Source: Chloroflexota bacterium
GTDB taxonomy: Bacteria; Chloroflexota; Anaerolineae; Promineifilales; Promineifilaceae
Assembly: GCA_008501785.1 (NCBI GenBank)
Contig: QQUD01001026.1
Coordinates: forward strand, 1-11,015
DNA length: 11,015 bases
Direction of reading: 5' to 3'
In this document: positions 1 through 6,957 of the stretch, piece by piece
Position numbering within the stretch: the first letter of the stretch is position 1
Layout: each line of letters opens with the position of its first letter
Translations under genes and position numbers: made by a program
Notes under the pieces: generated by a model
Told to the model about the DNA's origin: nothing
Database searches by the model: none
What the model saw: the letters and a program-made list of their open reading frames with translations, nothing else

Positions 1-324
1 GAAAAAGATGATCAGAAATATATGGGATCAAGTCCGCTGAAGATGTTTGAATATATGGCAGCAGGACTTCCTATTCTTTCTACAACGAACCCTTGCCATA
101 CCGAGGTTGTGGGAGAGGGGAAATTTGCATTTTGGGCTGATGGACCAGATGCCGATTCACTTCATCAGGCTTTGTCACAGCTATGGCAGCAAAGAGAATC
201 ATTGCCGTCGTTAAGCCCTGAGGCACTTGCAGCAGCAAATGATTGGACGTGGGAGGCTGCTGCTAAAAAGCTGAACAATGCATTATGTGTTGGGCTGGCG
301 GCAAATGGTGAAAAAACCTCTTAA
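1..324 (+). CDS. GT4-family glycosyltransferase, C-terminal part (5' end outside window)
   Basis: The reading frame is open from base 1, with seven residues ahead of the first in-window Met, and ends at TAA 322-324, so this is the 3' end of a longer gene and the Met at 22 is internal. The visible 107 residues match the nucleotide-sugar-binding end of a GT-B, GT4-like glycosyltransferase. The block SPLKMFEYMAAGLPIL is the helix that carries the donor-binding Glu in this family. It is followed by a TEVVGEG segment and an Ala/Leu-rich C-terminal helix ending in WTWEAAAKKL, as is usual after the last Rossmann strand. The enzyme would act in the cytoplasm, moving a sugar from a nucleotide donor to a lipid-linked acceptor. 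Donor and acceptor cannot be read from this fragment. Its last codons form one arm of an inverted repeat that covers the ribosome binding site of the next gene. Confidence 0.85.
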   Translation, partial: EKDDQKYMGSSPLKMFEYMAAGLPILSTTNPCHTEVVGEGKFAFWADGPDADSLHQALSQLWQQRESLPSLSPEALAAANDWTWEAAAKKLNNALCVGLAANGEKTS

Positions 325-356
325 CAAAGTGGTTTTCAACGAGAGTTTTAAGAGGT
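316..356 (+). promoter_or_regulatory. Stem predicted to mask the ribosome binding site of the next gene
   Basis: ACCTCTTAA at 316-324 is the exact reverse complement of TTAAGAGGT at 348-356, giving a 9-bp stem with a 23-nt loop. The left arm includes the last codons and the TAA stop of the upstream glycosyltransferase. The right arm contains the GAGG core of the Shine-Dalgarno site for the TTG-initiated gene at 362. Ribosomes finishing the upstream gene would open the stem, so the arrangement suggests translational coupling. The inverted repeat is seen directly; the function is inferred. Confidence 0.5.
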
Positions 357-361
357 GATGC

Positions 362-1612
362 TTGAAAATTTTAATGTGCAATACTTTTTATTATTTGAAG
401 GGAGGGTCAGAAAGGTGTTTTCTGGACTTGTCTGCATTGTTGGTTGCCAATGGTCATGAAGTAATTCCGTTTTGTATGGATAATGAAAGGAATTTTGACT
501 CACCTTATGCTGATTATTTTGTGAGTTATATTGATTTTCCTTCGCAGTTAAACGGCCGTGCTGGACTCAAAGGAAAATTGCGTGTCGGGGAACGCGTGAT
601 TTATTCACGAGAAGCGCGTCGTAATATCGAAAAACTCATTGCCGATACACAGCCAGATATTGCACATATTCATGGGATTGCTCATGAAATCTCTCCTTCA
701 ATCTTACCGGCTATAAAAAAAGCTGGCATTCCCATCGTGCAGACATTGCATGATTTCAAATTATTGTGTCCCAATACGAATTTTCTTTCACAAGAGCATG
801 TTTGTGAACAATGTAAGGGGCACCGATATTACAATGTTGTCAAGAATCGATGTAAACGCGGATCATTGAGTGCTAGTATCTTAGCTGGGGTTGAAATGTA
901 TACGCATAAAATCTCACAGATATATGAGCGAAATACTGACGTTTTTATTGCACCCAGCAAGTTTCTCCAGAGAAAAGTGAAAGAATTTGGTATTAAGAAT
1001 GAAGTAATAAATATTCCTAACTTTATTAATCCGAACTCCTTTACACCATGCTTCGAGCCAGAAAATTATTTTTTCTTTTTTGGACGGTTGACCAAAATAA
1101 AAGGGGTGACGACGTTACTCGAAGCGATGCGACAAATCAAAACTTCCCATCTATACGTGGCAGGCAGTGGTGAATTGCACGATCCACTGTTGGCCTATGC
1201 CAACGAGCATACTATCAAAAATATTACATTTTTGGGATTTCAAACCACTGAGAAATTGATCCCACGTATTCAAAAGGCTGCTTTTTCTATTATTTCTTCT
1301 GAATGTTATGAGAATTATCCGATGAGTGTTTTGGAATCGCTGGCATGTGGCACGCCGGTAATTGGCGCAAGTATTGGCGGTATTCCAGAATTAGTGAAGG
1401 ATGGCGAAACGGGGCTGCTTTTTGAAGCTGGCAATGCGGATGATTTGGCGCAAAAAATTCAATATTTATTGGATAATCGGCAATTAGCAATCGAGATGGG
1501 GAGAAACGGCCGTAAATTAGTAGAAGCAAACAATAACCCAGAAACTCACTATCAAGCAACAATGGATATTTATCAACGCTTATCCAAAAACCGACTACCT
1601 TATCTGAAATAG
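362..1612 (+). CDS. GT4-family glycosyltransferase with four-cysteine insert
   Basis: This 416-residue protein is a complete two-domain GT-B glycosyltransferase, probably cytoplasmic and acting on a lipid-linked oligosaccharide. The N-terminal acceptor domain opens with MKILMCNTFYYLKGGSER, whose glycine-rich loop is typical of GT4. The C-terminal donor domain begins near residue 235 (FFFFGRLTKIKGVTTLLEA) and holds the EX7E motif, Glu317 to Glu325, in ENYPMSVLESLACGTPVI. Cys136, Cys148, Cys151 and Cys164 sit in an insert after the LHDFKLLCP segment and are spaced like a metal-binding knuckle; similar Cys-rich inserts occur in some GT4 enzymes. The start is TTG at 362 with GAGGTG at 352-357. 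The nearby ATG at 358 is out of frame. The gene lies 37 bp after the previous gene. Sugar specificity cannot be told from the sequence. Confidence 0.92.
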   Translation: MKILMCNTFYYLKGGSERCFLDLSALLVANGHEVIPFCMDNERNFDSPYADYFVSYIDFPSQLNGRAGLKGKLRVGERVIYSREARRNIEKLIADTQPDIAHIHGIAHEISPSILPAIKKAGIPIVQTLHDFKLLCPNTNFLSQEHVCEQCKGHRYYNVVKNRCKRGSLSASILAGVEMYTHKISQIYERNTDVFIAPSKFLQRKVKEFGIKNEVINIPNFINPNSFTPCFEPENYFFFFGRLTKIKGVTTLLEAMRQIKTSHLYVAGSGELHDPLLAYANEHTIKNITFLGFQTTEKLIPRIQKAAFSIISSECYENYPMSVLESLACGTPVIGASIGGIPELVKDGETGLLFEAGNADDLAQKIQYLLDNRQLAIEMGRNGRKLVEANNNPETHYQATMDIYQRLSKNRLPYLK

Positions 1613-1652
1613 TTTTTTTAGAAGATAAGCCTACATTCAGGAGGAAAACATC

Positions 1653-3089
1653 ATGCTCTTATCACTTGCACCAGTAGAACGCATTATTCGTCGTCCAGCA
1701 TTTCAATATGTGATGTTGGTTTCCGTGACAATATTTGCTATTGCTTTGCGATTTTACAAACTTGGTCAGTGGAGTATGTGGGCTGATGAACTATACACTG
1801 TTGAGTCAGCCAAAAATATTTTCACACTTTTTTCAACTGACCTGGCCGGTGCTATAATGAGCCATCCGCTTACATCCATATTAATCAATTGGTCCTTCAG
1901 TCAATATGGGATAAGTGGATGGAGTGCCCGTTTAGCGCCGGCAATCATTGGTGCCGTTTCAATTCCTATTTTGTACTTCCCAATTCGGAAAAATTTTGGA
2001 ACGCCAGTTGCATTGGTATTTTCTGTTTTACTTGCTATGTCACCCTGGCACTTTTTCTGGTCTCAAAATGCGCGATTCTACCCTTCTTTAATGCTATTTT
2101 CTACCCTTGCGATTTTGGCATTCTATTATGGGATCGAAAAAGATCGGCCATGGTTTATGGTTTGGTTTTTGCTGTTTTTCGGATTAGCGGCCTCCGAAAG
2201 ATTAACGGGTGGATTTATTGTTCCAATAGTTGTGCTTTATTTAATTCTCATTAAGCTCTTTCGCTTTGAAATGCCCCCTGGATTTAATTTACGAAATCTG
2301 AGTATTGTATTTGTTCCTGGCATGATTGTTACCTTAATTGTGGGCTGGAAAATTTTTAGTAACCCAGCCTTTTGGGTTAGCGAGTTTGTTGGGGACATGA
2401 CAATCGATGCAAAAGAAATCTTCATGCAATATGTGCGGGGCATTGATTACCAGATTTTAATTGTGGGCGGTGTCGGGTTATTGATTCTATTCTTTAGCAA
2501 AAAAGATCGCGCATCTTTGTTATTAGCAAGTGCTGTTTCGGTACCTTTAATGGTTACAATAGCGGCTTCTTTTGTTCAGTTTACACATGGCCGTTATACA
2601 TTCATCGCTATGCCTTTCTGGTTAATATTGGCAAGCTTTGCAATTGTCGAACTTGGCTCCAAAATAACAGATAAAAATGCACAGTTAATTTACGGTGCTG
2701 CATTATTTGCGCTATTCATAATGGTCCCAATAGATGAAATTTCAACAATCGTTTCAGAATTAAAAGGTGGGCGGCCAAGTTGGCAAGAGGCATTTGATTT
2801 TATTGAATATCATCGTCAACCAGGCGAGAAAATAATTGCCAACAATCCAGATGTAGTCACACAATATTATCTTCAAGAAGACGTTCCAGATATGCGGGTT
2901 GCAGAAGGGGAAACAGATTTAGAAGTTTTATCGAATAGTGATCAGCGAATTTGGTTTGCCATCGCAGATACAGCACGAATAGACCCTGCGCTTGGGACTT
3001 GGGTGTGGGAAACTTGCCAAGTCGTATACTTCGATGGACATTTAACGAGAGTTCATCTTTGTGATCCAGATATTCCTCTATTGCCTTAA
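1653..3089 (+). CDS. GT39-family (ArnT/PMT-like) integral membrane glycosyltransferase, copy 1
   Basis: The 478-residue protein has about eleven hydrophobic segments between residues 17 and 352, followed by a soluble C-terminal tail of about 120 residues. This is the architecture of GT-C enzymes of the GT39/ArnT/PMT_2 type. The first extracytoplasmic loop carries the acidic pair Asp45-Glu46 in WSMWADELYT, where family members keep the catalytic or metal-linked Asp/Glu. Other hallmarks are HP at 71-72, SARLAPAI at 91-98, SPWHFFWSQNARFY at 130-143 and HGRYT at 302-306. Known relatives use polyprenyl-phosphate-linked sugars on the outer face of the membrane. A strong AGGAGG at 1639-1644, 8 nt before ATG 1653, fixes the start. 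The gap from the upstream glycosyltransferase is 40 bp. The gene at 3322 is a full-length paralogue. A Wzy-type polymerase is a less likely reading, because the acidic pair and its surrounding motif fit GT39. Confidence 0.87.
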   Translation: MLLSLAPVERIIRRPAFQYVMLVSVTIFAIALRFYKLGQWSMWADELYTVESAKNIFTLFSTDLAGAIMSHPLTSILINWSFSQYGISGWSARLAPAIIGAVSIPILYFPIRKNFGTPVALVFSVLLAMSPWHFFWSQNARFYPSLMLFSTLAILAFYYGIEKDRPWFMVWFLLFFGLAASERLTGGFIVPIVVLYLILIKLFRFEMPPGFNLRNLSIVFVPGMIVTLIVGWKIFSNPAFWVSEFVGDMTIDAKEIFMQYVRGIDYQILIVGGVGLLILFFSKKDRASLLLASAVSVPLMVTIAASFVQFTHGRYTFIAMPFWLILASFAIVELGSKITDKNAQLIYGAALFALFIMVPIDEISTIVSELKGGRPSWQEAFDFIEYHRQPGEKIIANNPDVVTQYYLQEDVPDMRVAEGETDLEVLSNSDQRIWFAIADTARIDPALGTWVWETCQVVYFDGHLTRVHLCDPDIPLLP

Positions 3090-3116
3090 CGGCAATCTGA
3101 AATAAAATGTATTTCA
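3080..3116 (+). repeat. Two adjacent small inverted repeats at the end of the first GT39 gene
   Basis: ATTGCC (3080-3085) and GGCAAT (3091-3096) form a 6-bp stem over the stop codon. One base later TGAAATA (3098-3104) and TATTTCA (3110-3116) form a perfect 7-bp stem with a 5-nt loop. Neither is followed by a T-run, so this is not a standard intrinsic terminator. A transcript-end stabiliser or weak pause is possible. Confidence 0.4.
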
Positions 3117-3208
3117 TCTAAATTGTAGGGATGAAGTAATTGCGGAAGGGTGCCCACGATGGTGCATATGAACATATCTTCCGATTGCTCTACTCTAACA
3201 CCGCATCA

Positions 3209-3225
3209 ATAAGGACTGCCCTTAT
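3209..3225 (+). repeat. Small inverted repeat in the spacer between the GT39 genes
   Basis: ATAAGG (3209-3214) and CCTTAT (3220-3225) are perfect reverse complements around a 5-nt centre. There is no T-run downstream. It lies in a 232-bp gap with no plausible ORF. Function is unknown; six-base arms can arise by chance. Confidence 0.25.
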
Positions 3226-3251
3226 GTCTGTTCTGTTGCGTCCAGGTAGGT

Positions 3252-3280
3252 TGACAATTCACTCGTGAATATATTTGTCA
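3252..3280 (+). promoter_or_regulatory. Nested palindrome upstream of the second GT39 gene, possible operator
   Basis: TGACA (3252-3256) pairs with TGTCA (3276-3280). Inside it ATTCAC (3257-3262) pairs with GTGAAT (3265-3270) around a 2-base centre. The left half overlaps a perfect TTGACA (3251-3256) that could be a -35 box. The best -10-like sequence, TATATT at 3270-3275, is only 13 bp away, which is too close for a normal sigma-70 promoter. The site sits 42 bp before the ATG at 3322, which suits an operator or a leader hairpin. The symmetry is seen directly; the role is inferred. Confidence 0.35.
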
Positions 3281-3321
3281 CACAATTTACTCTGGTTTGA
3301 TGCAAAAACGATTAGGTATTA

Positions 3322-4788
3322 ATGCTCAAAAAGTCTCTCTTTACAATAAATGATTTTGTTCAAAATCAATCTGGTTCCAAACTTGCAAAGATGGTGGGAT
3401 TAGGAGCCAAAATATTACAAAATGAATATTGGCAGCTATTTTTTATTACAACAATTGCAACCGTTCTCAGGCTGTTTCGGCTAGGAGAGTGGAGCTTTTG
3501 GGTTGACGAACTATTTACCCTCGAAAATGCTCAAAATCTATTGATAAATCTTTCAGACAACCCCAGGTTATTTGTTACAGAACATCCTATAACAGCCTCT
3601 TTAATTAACGTAGCAATTTCTGTTTTTGGCGTAAGCGAATGGTCAGCACGTTTGGCCCCGGTTTTGATTGGTGTTTTATCTGTACCAATCATGTTTGTTT
3701 TTGTGCGGCGATTGTTTAACACATCAACAGGATTGATAACTGCTATACTATTGGCGATGTCGCCCTGGCATGTAATATGGTCACAAAATGTACGTTTTTA
3801 TGTGACACTCCTTCTATTTTTCAATCTCGCATTATTCTTTTTTTACTGGGGAATTGAAGAAAATAAAGTTCAATACTTATTGCTCTCAATGTTATTTTTG
3901 GGGTTTGCTACATCTGAACGATTGCTAGCTCTTTATTTCGTGCCCATTATTATTTGTTATTTGATTTTGCTTCAAACCAATTGGTTTGGTAAACCTGATG
4001 GGCTTAATTGGAGAAATATTACAATAATCTTTTTCCCAGGTATCGTATTTGGAATTGTCTTTGCCTGGAATTTTATTCAAGACCCTTCTGAGTGGTCTCA
4101 GATATATTTTGTTTATTCTGAGACCAGCCCTGCTGTCATATTGAAACAATTTATTCAAGGCGTTGATGTCTTTTTGTTGATTTTGGGCAGTATGGGTGCT
4201 GTGTTTTTGATTAGTAAACGTCGGCGAATTGTTGTTTTGTTAACCTTAGCTGCAATTTTGCCTGTTGTAATAACAATGGGTGCTTCAGCTGTACAATATG
4301 CACATAGTCGCTATACATTCGTTTCTTTAATAAGCTGGATAGTGTTAGCTTCTGTTGCGGCGACAACACTCTTTAAATATGTTTCTGTTGAAGGTCGGTG
4401 GTTAATGATTGGTTTATTAGCCATTGTGCTTTTTTTTGTACCGCTTCAAGAGAATTATGAATACTATACCCAGTTGTTGGGAGATCGTCCTGATATGAAA
4501 TCAGCATTTGCTCTTGTAAAAAACGTTAGCGAAACAGACGATATTGTCGTTAGCAACGATTCCATTGTCGGAAATTATTACCTTAAACGTAATAATGTAA
4601 TCAACATGAATACCTGGGACGATCATCTTAAACCAGAGGCGTTGGCCGAAAGTACAGTAGATGTTTGGTATGTAATTGGGCGCGATTCTCGTATGAACCC
4701 CAATTTTCTGCAATGGGTCGAAGAAAATGCTACCTTATACAATGCGGATTATAATTTGATGCGTATTTATGTTTATCGTGCGGATTGA
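3322..4788 (+). CDS. GT39-family (ArnT/PMT-like) integral membrane glycosyltransferase, copy 2
   Basis: This 488-residue polytopic protein aligns with the gene at 1653 along its whole length and is a tandem paralogue. Shared blocks in the same order are LGEWSFWVDELFTLENA with the acidic pair Asp62-Glu63, HP at 88-89, WSARLAPVLIGVLSVP at 107-122, SPWHVIWSQNVRFY at 147-160, SER at 198-200 and HSRYTF at 328-333. The soluble C-terminal tail is also shared (GDRPDMKSAF against GGRPSWQEAF). It should be a GT-C enzyme transferring a sugar from a polyprenyl-phosphate donor on the outer face of the membrane. The start is less certain than for copy 1: ATG 3322 has only AGG at 3314-3316, and an in-frame ATG at 3391 would give an N-terminus closer to that of copy 1. 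Gaps of 232 bp before and 151 bp after set the gene apart from its compact neighbours, so it may be transcribed separately. Runs of seven and eight T occur inside membrane-segment Phe codons. Confidence 0.86.
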   Translation: MLKKSLFTINDFVQNQSGSKLAKMVGLGAKILQNEYWQLFFITTIATVLRLFRLGEWSFWVDELFTLENAQNLLINLSDNPRLFVTEHPITASLINVAISVFGVSEWSARLAPVLIGVLSVPIMFVFVRRLFNTSTGLITAILLAMSPWHVIWSQNVRFYVTLLLFFNLALFFFYWGIEENKVQYLLLSMLFLGFATSERLLALYFVPIIICYLILLQTNWFGKPDGLNWRNITIIFFPGIVFGIVFAWNFIQDPSEWSQIYFVYSETSPAVILKQFIQGVDVFLLILGSMGAVFLISKRRRIVVLLTLAAILPVVITMGASAVQYAHSRYTFVSLISWIVLASVAATTLFKYVSVEGRWLMIGLLAIVLFFVPLQENYEYYTQLLGDRPDMKSAFALVKNVSETDDIVVSNDSIVGNYYLKRNNVINMNTWDDHLKPEALAESTVDVWYVIGRDSRMNPNFLQWVEENATLYNADYNLMRIYVYRAD

Positions 4789-4872
4789 GCTTCATAACAT
4801 TGATTAACTTAACCAATCAGGTAATTATGCAAGATTCAGTGTAACGTTTGAAAGTTAAAGTGTATTTGCAAA

Positions 4873-4897
4873 TTCATTTATTAGAATGAAATTTTTT
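4873..4897 (+). terminator. Possible weak AT-rich intrinsic terminator
   Basis: TTCATT (4873-4878) and AATGAA (4885-4890) form a 6-bp stem with a 6-nt loop, followed after one A by six T (4892-4897). The order stem then T-run is right for a + strand terminator after the second GT39 gene. The stem has only one G-C pair, so it would be weak at best. The rest of the 151-bp gap (4789-4939) shows no ORF and no convincing promoter. Confidence 0.25.
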
Positions 4898-4939
4898 AAA
4901 TATAAGCGAATAGAAAACGATTTTGACAAGGAGTTATGA

Positions 4940-5812
4940 ATGTCGAAGGTGCTAGTAACAGGTGCAAAAGGGATGTTGGGTACTGATTTGTGCCGAATTT
5001 TCCAAGAAAAAAATTACGATGTAGTAATTACTGATATTGAAGAATTAGATGTGCGAAATACAGAGTTGGTGCGGCAAACTATTGCTGAAATTAACCCAGA
5101 TTGGGTTATTCATTTAGCTGCACTTACCGATGTGGATGGTTGCGAACGGGAACCAGGGGATTCATATCACACCAATACAATTGGTACTCAAAACGTGGCC
5201 TTGGCATGCCAATCTGCTGGAGCTGGCATGTTGTATGTAAGTACGATAAGCGTGTTTGATGGCACCAAATGTGAACCATACACAGAGTTTGATAAACCAA
5301 ATCCAGAAAGTTGGTATAGTCGCTCTAAGTATGAAGGTGAGTTAATTGTAGAGAAATTACTTGATAAATATTATATCGTTCGTGCCGGTTGGATGTTTGG
5401 TGGAGGTCGTGAGGACAAAAAGTTTGTTGCAAAAATCATTGAATTGGCAGCCGAACGGCCTAGCTTAAGCATTGTTGATGATAAATTTGGTTCCCCTACA
5501 TATACAGTTGACATTGCAACAGGTATTGAGAAATTATTGAACACGGGTTTATTTGGCACTTACCATCTGGTTAATACAAATGGTTACTGTAATCGATACG
5601 AATTTGCAAAAGCTATTCTAGCATACGCAGGTATTGATTCTTGTGAGTTAATTCCGGTTAACTCCGCCAAGTTTCCATTGCCAGCACCTCGTCCGCGTAT
5701 GGAAGCAGCACTAAATTATAATCTTGAATTACGCGGTATGAATTGGCAGCGATCGTGGCAAGATGCGCTTAAGGAATATATTCAAGAGGCATTGGGTTAT
5801 GGACAGCAATAG
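4940..5812 (+). CDS. rmlD: RmlD-like dTDP-4-dehydrorhamnose reductase (extended SDR)
   Basis: The 290-residue length is normal for RmlD, which reduces dTDP-4-dehydro-L-rhamnose to dTDP-L-rhamnose with NAD(P)H in the cytoplasm. The N-terminus has the Rossmann nucleotide-binding motif GAKGMLG (residues 8-14). It is followed by LDVRN, a typical INPDWVIHLAALTDVDGCE block (51-69) and the catalytic YxxxK pair Tyr126/Lys130 in WYSRSKYEGE. The KFGSPTYTVDIA region (172-183) matches the substrate-binding part of the family. One motif departs from the usual form: the common STDYVFDG is STISVFDG here (101-108), keeping Thr102 but losing the Asp-Tyr pair. A related reductase for another nucleotide sugar is therefore possible. 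AAGGAG at 4928-4933 lies 6 nt before ATG 4940. The next gene overlaps its last codons and looks like a rhamnosyltransferase, which supports the assignment. RmlA, RmlB and RmlC are not in the window. Confidence 0.85.
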   Translation: MSKVLVTGAKGMLGTDLCRIFQEKNYDVVITDIEELDVRNTELVRQTIAEINPDWVIHLAALTDVDGCEREPGDSYHTNTIGTQNVALACQSAGAGMLYVSTISVFDGTKCEPYTEFDKPNPESWYSRSKYEGELIVEKLLDKYYIVRAGWMFGGGREDKKFVAKIIELAAERPSLSIVDDKFGSPTYTVDIATGIEKLLNTGLFGTYHLVNTNGYCNRYEFAKAILAYAGIDSCELIPVNSAKFPLPAPRPRMEAALNYNLELRGMNWQRSWQDALKEYIQEALGYGQQ

Positions 5813-6944
5813 CGCAAAATCTTCAGACAAACCGCTTAATTTATCTTTCATTGGCATGAAGGGGCTTCCTCCTGATCGGCCTGGTGCTGGGGGTGGGGAG
5901 CGAGAAACAGATGCCAAAACGAGGCGGTTGGCAGCACGCGGTCACAATGTTACCGTTTATTGTCGATGGAATTATTATCGGCATCCTCCAGAAATATATG
6001 AGGGTGTTCATCTTGTTTCTTTGCCTGCTTTAAATCCGCCAGGATTGCAGATGTTGAGCCATACTTTTTTAGCAACATTGCACACGCTTTTTAGGAAAAA
6101 GACTGATGTGGTTAGTTTTCATGGCATGGGTAATGCACTTTATTTACCTTTGGTTAAGCTGGCTGGGAAAAAAGCTGTTGTGTATATGGATGGCATTGAT
6201 TGGGAACGGCCGAAATGGGGCAAGAATGCTCAACGAATGTTGAAATTGGCCGCCTCTGCCGCCTTCCGATGGGCAGATGCTGTTTATGTTGATAATACAA
6301 CCTCACAAAAGCAATTTGGTAAATATTTTGGCAAAGAGCCGCTCGTGATTACCCTTGCGGCGGATATTTGGGATCCACCCGGCAATGATTTGCTGGCTGA
6401 ACTGGATGTCATACCAGAAAATTACATCCTTTTTGTTGGCATGTTGCGACCTGATAAAGGCGTGCATTTGTTAATTGATGCGTACAATAAATTGGATACG
6501 GATGTGCCATTGATTATTGTGGGTGAAAATCCAGACAATCCAACCTATGTGAATCAATTAAAAGAAAGTGCGAATGAGCAAGTGCGGTTTTTAGGCTATC
6601 AATATGGACAAGCCGCAAGACAACTTTTTGCGAATGCTCTGATTTATGTGCAACCATCAGTTATGGAGGGGAACTCCCCGGCGCTGATGAGTGCTATGTC
6701 GTGTGGTCGTTGTGTGGTTGTGAATGGCATTGAGCAAAACCGAGAAACCATTGCAGATGCTGGTATTGCCTTTGATGCGGGTAATTCAGATGATTTATAT
6801 TTGAAGCTCGATGAACTTTTGCAAAATCGTACACGTATTCAAGAATTTGGTGCTAAGGCTTTGCAAAGAATCCATGAAGTTTATTCTTGGGAACGGGTCA
6901 TGAATGAGCTTAATGATCTTTATGCCCAAATTAGCAAGAAATAA
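5799..6944 (+). CDS. DUF1972-type GT4 glycosyltransferase, probable rhamnosyltransferase
   Basis: From ATG 5799 this is a 381-residue GT-B enzyme. An in-frame ATG at 5763 would add 12 residues, but only 5799 has a clear ribosome site (AAGAGG, 5784-5789), so the shorter form is preferred; it overlaps the reductase gene by 14 bases. The N-terminal half resembles the DUF1972 domain: IGMKGLPPDRPGAGGGERET, then LAARGHNVTVYCR, then DGIDWERPKWGKNAQRMLKL. That domain occurs in rhamnosyltransferases such as pneumococcal Cps2T. The donor domain follows with FVGMLRPDKGVHLLIDAY and EGNSPALMSAMSCG. Adding L-rhamnose from dTDP-L-rhamnose to a lipid-linked acceptor is inferred from the family and the overlapping rmlD. 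Oddly, the second Glu of the EX7E motif is Ser (Ser298 against Glu290 as the first), where relatives have LLEAM. The N-terminal 10 or so residues are polar and probably disordered. Confidence 0.87.
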   Translation: MDSNSAKSSDKPLNLSFIGMKGLPPDRPGAGGGERETDAKTRRLAARGHNVTVYCRWNYYRHPPEIYEGVHLVSLPALNPPGLQMLSHTFLATLHTLFRKKTDVVSFHGMGNALYLPLVKLAGKKAVVYMDGIDWERPKWGKNAQRMLKLAASAAFRWADAVYVDNTTSQKQFGKYFGKEPLVITLAADIWDPPGNDLLAELDVIPENYILFVGMLRPDKGVHLLIDAYNKLDTDVPLIIVGENPDNPTYVNQLKESANEQVRFLGYQYGQAARQLFANALIYVQPSVMEGNSPALMSAMSCGRCVVVNGIEQNRETIADAGIAFDAGNSDDLYLKLDELLQNRTRIQEFGAKALQRIHEVYSWERVMNELNDLYAQISKK

Positions 6945-6957
6945 TTAAGGAATCACA

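Noticed and set aside
1599..1629. Inverted repeat CTTATCT/AGATAAG with a T-run between the GT4 gene and the first GT39 gene, as a terminator
   Set aside because: The T-run lies in the loop and not after the stem, the stem has only seven pairs, and the next gene follows closely with a strong ribosome site, so read-through is expected.
3838..4437. T7 (3838-3844) and T8 (4430-4437) tracts in the second GT39 gene as possible phase-variation switches
   Set aside because: Both are in frame and encode Phe-rich membrane segments, where T-runs are expected; nothing else suggests slippage.
1653..4788. The GT39 proteins as Wzy polymerases
   Set aside because: Both have the GT39 first-loop acidic pair (Asp-Glu after a Trp-rich segment), the conserved SPWH and QNxRFY blocks and a soluble C-terminal tail, which fit GT39/ArnT-like enzymes better.
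4923..4928. Perfect TTGACA just before the rmlD start as a promoter -35 box
   Set aside because: It overlaps the ribosome binding site, and a matching -10 would fall inside the coding sequence, so it could not drive this gene.
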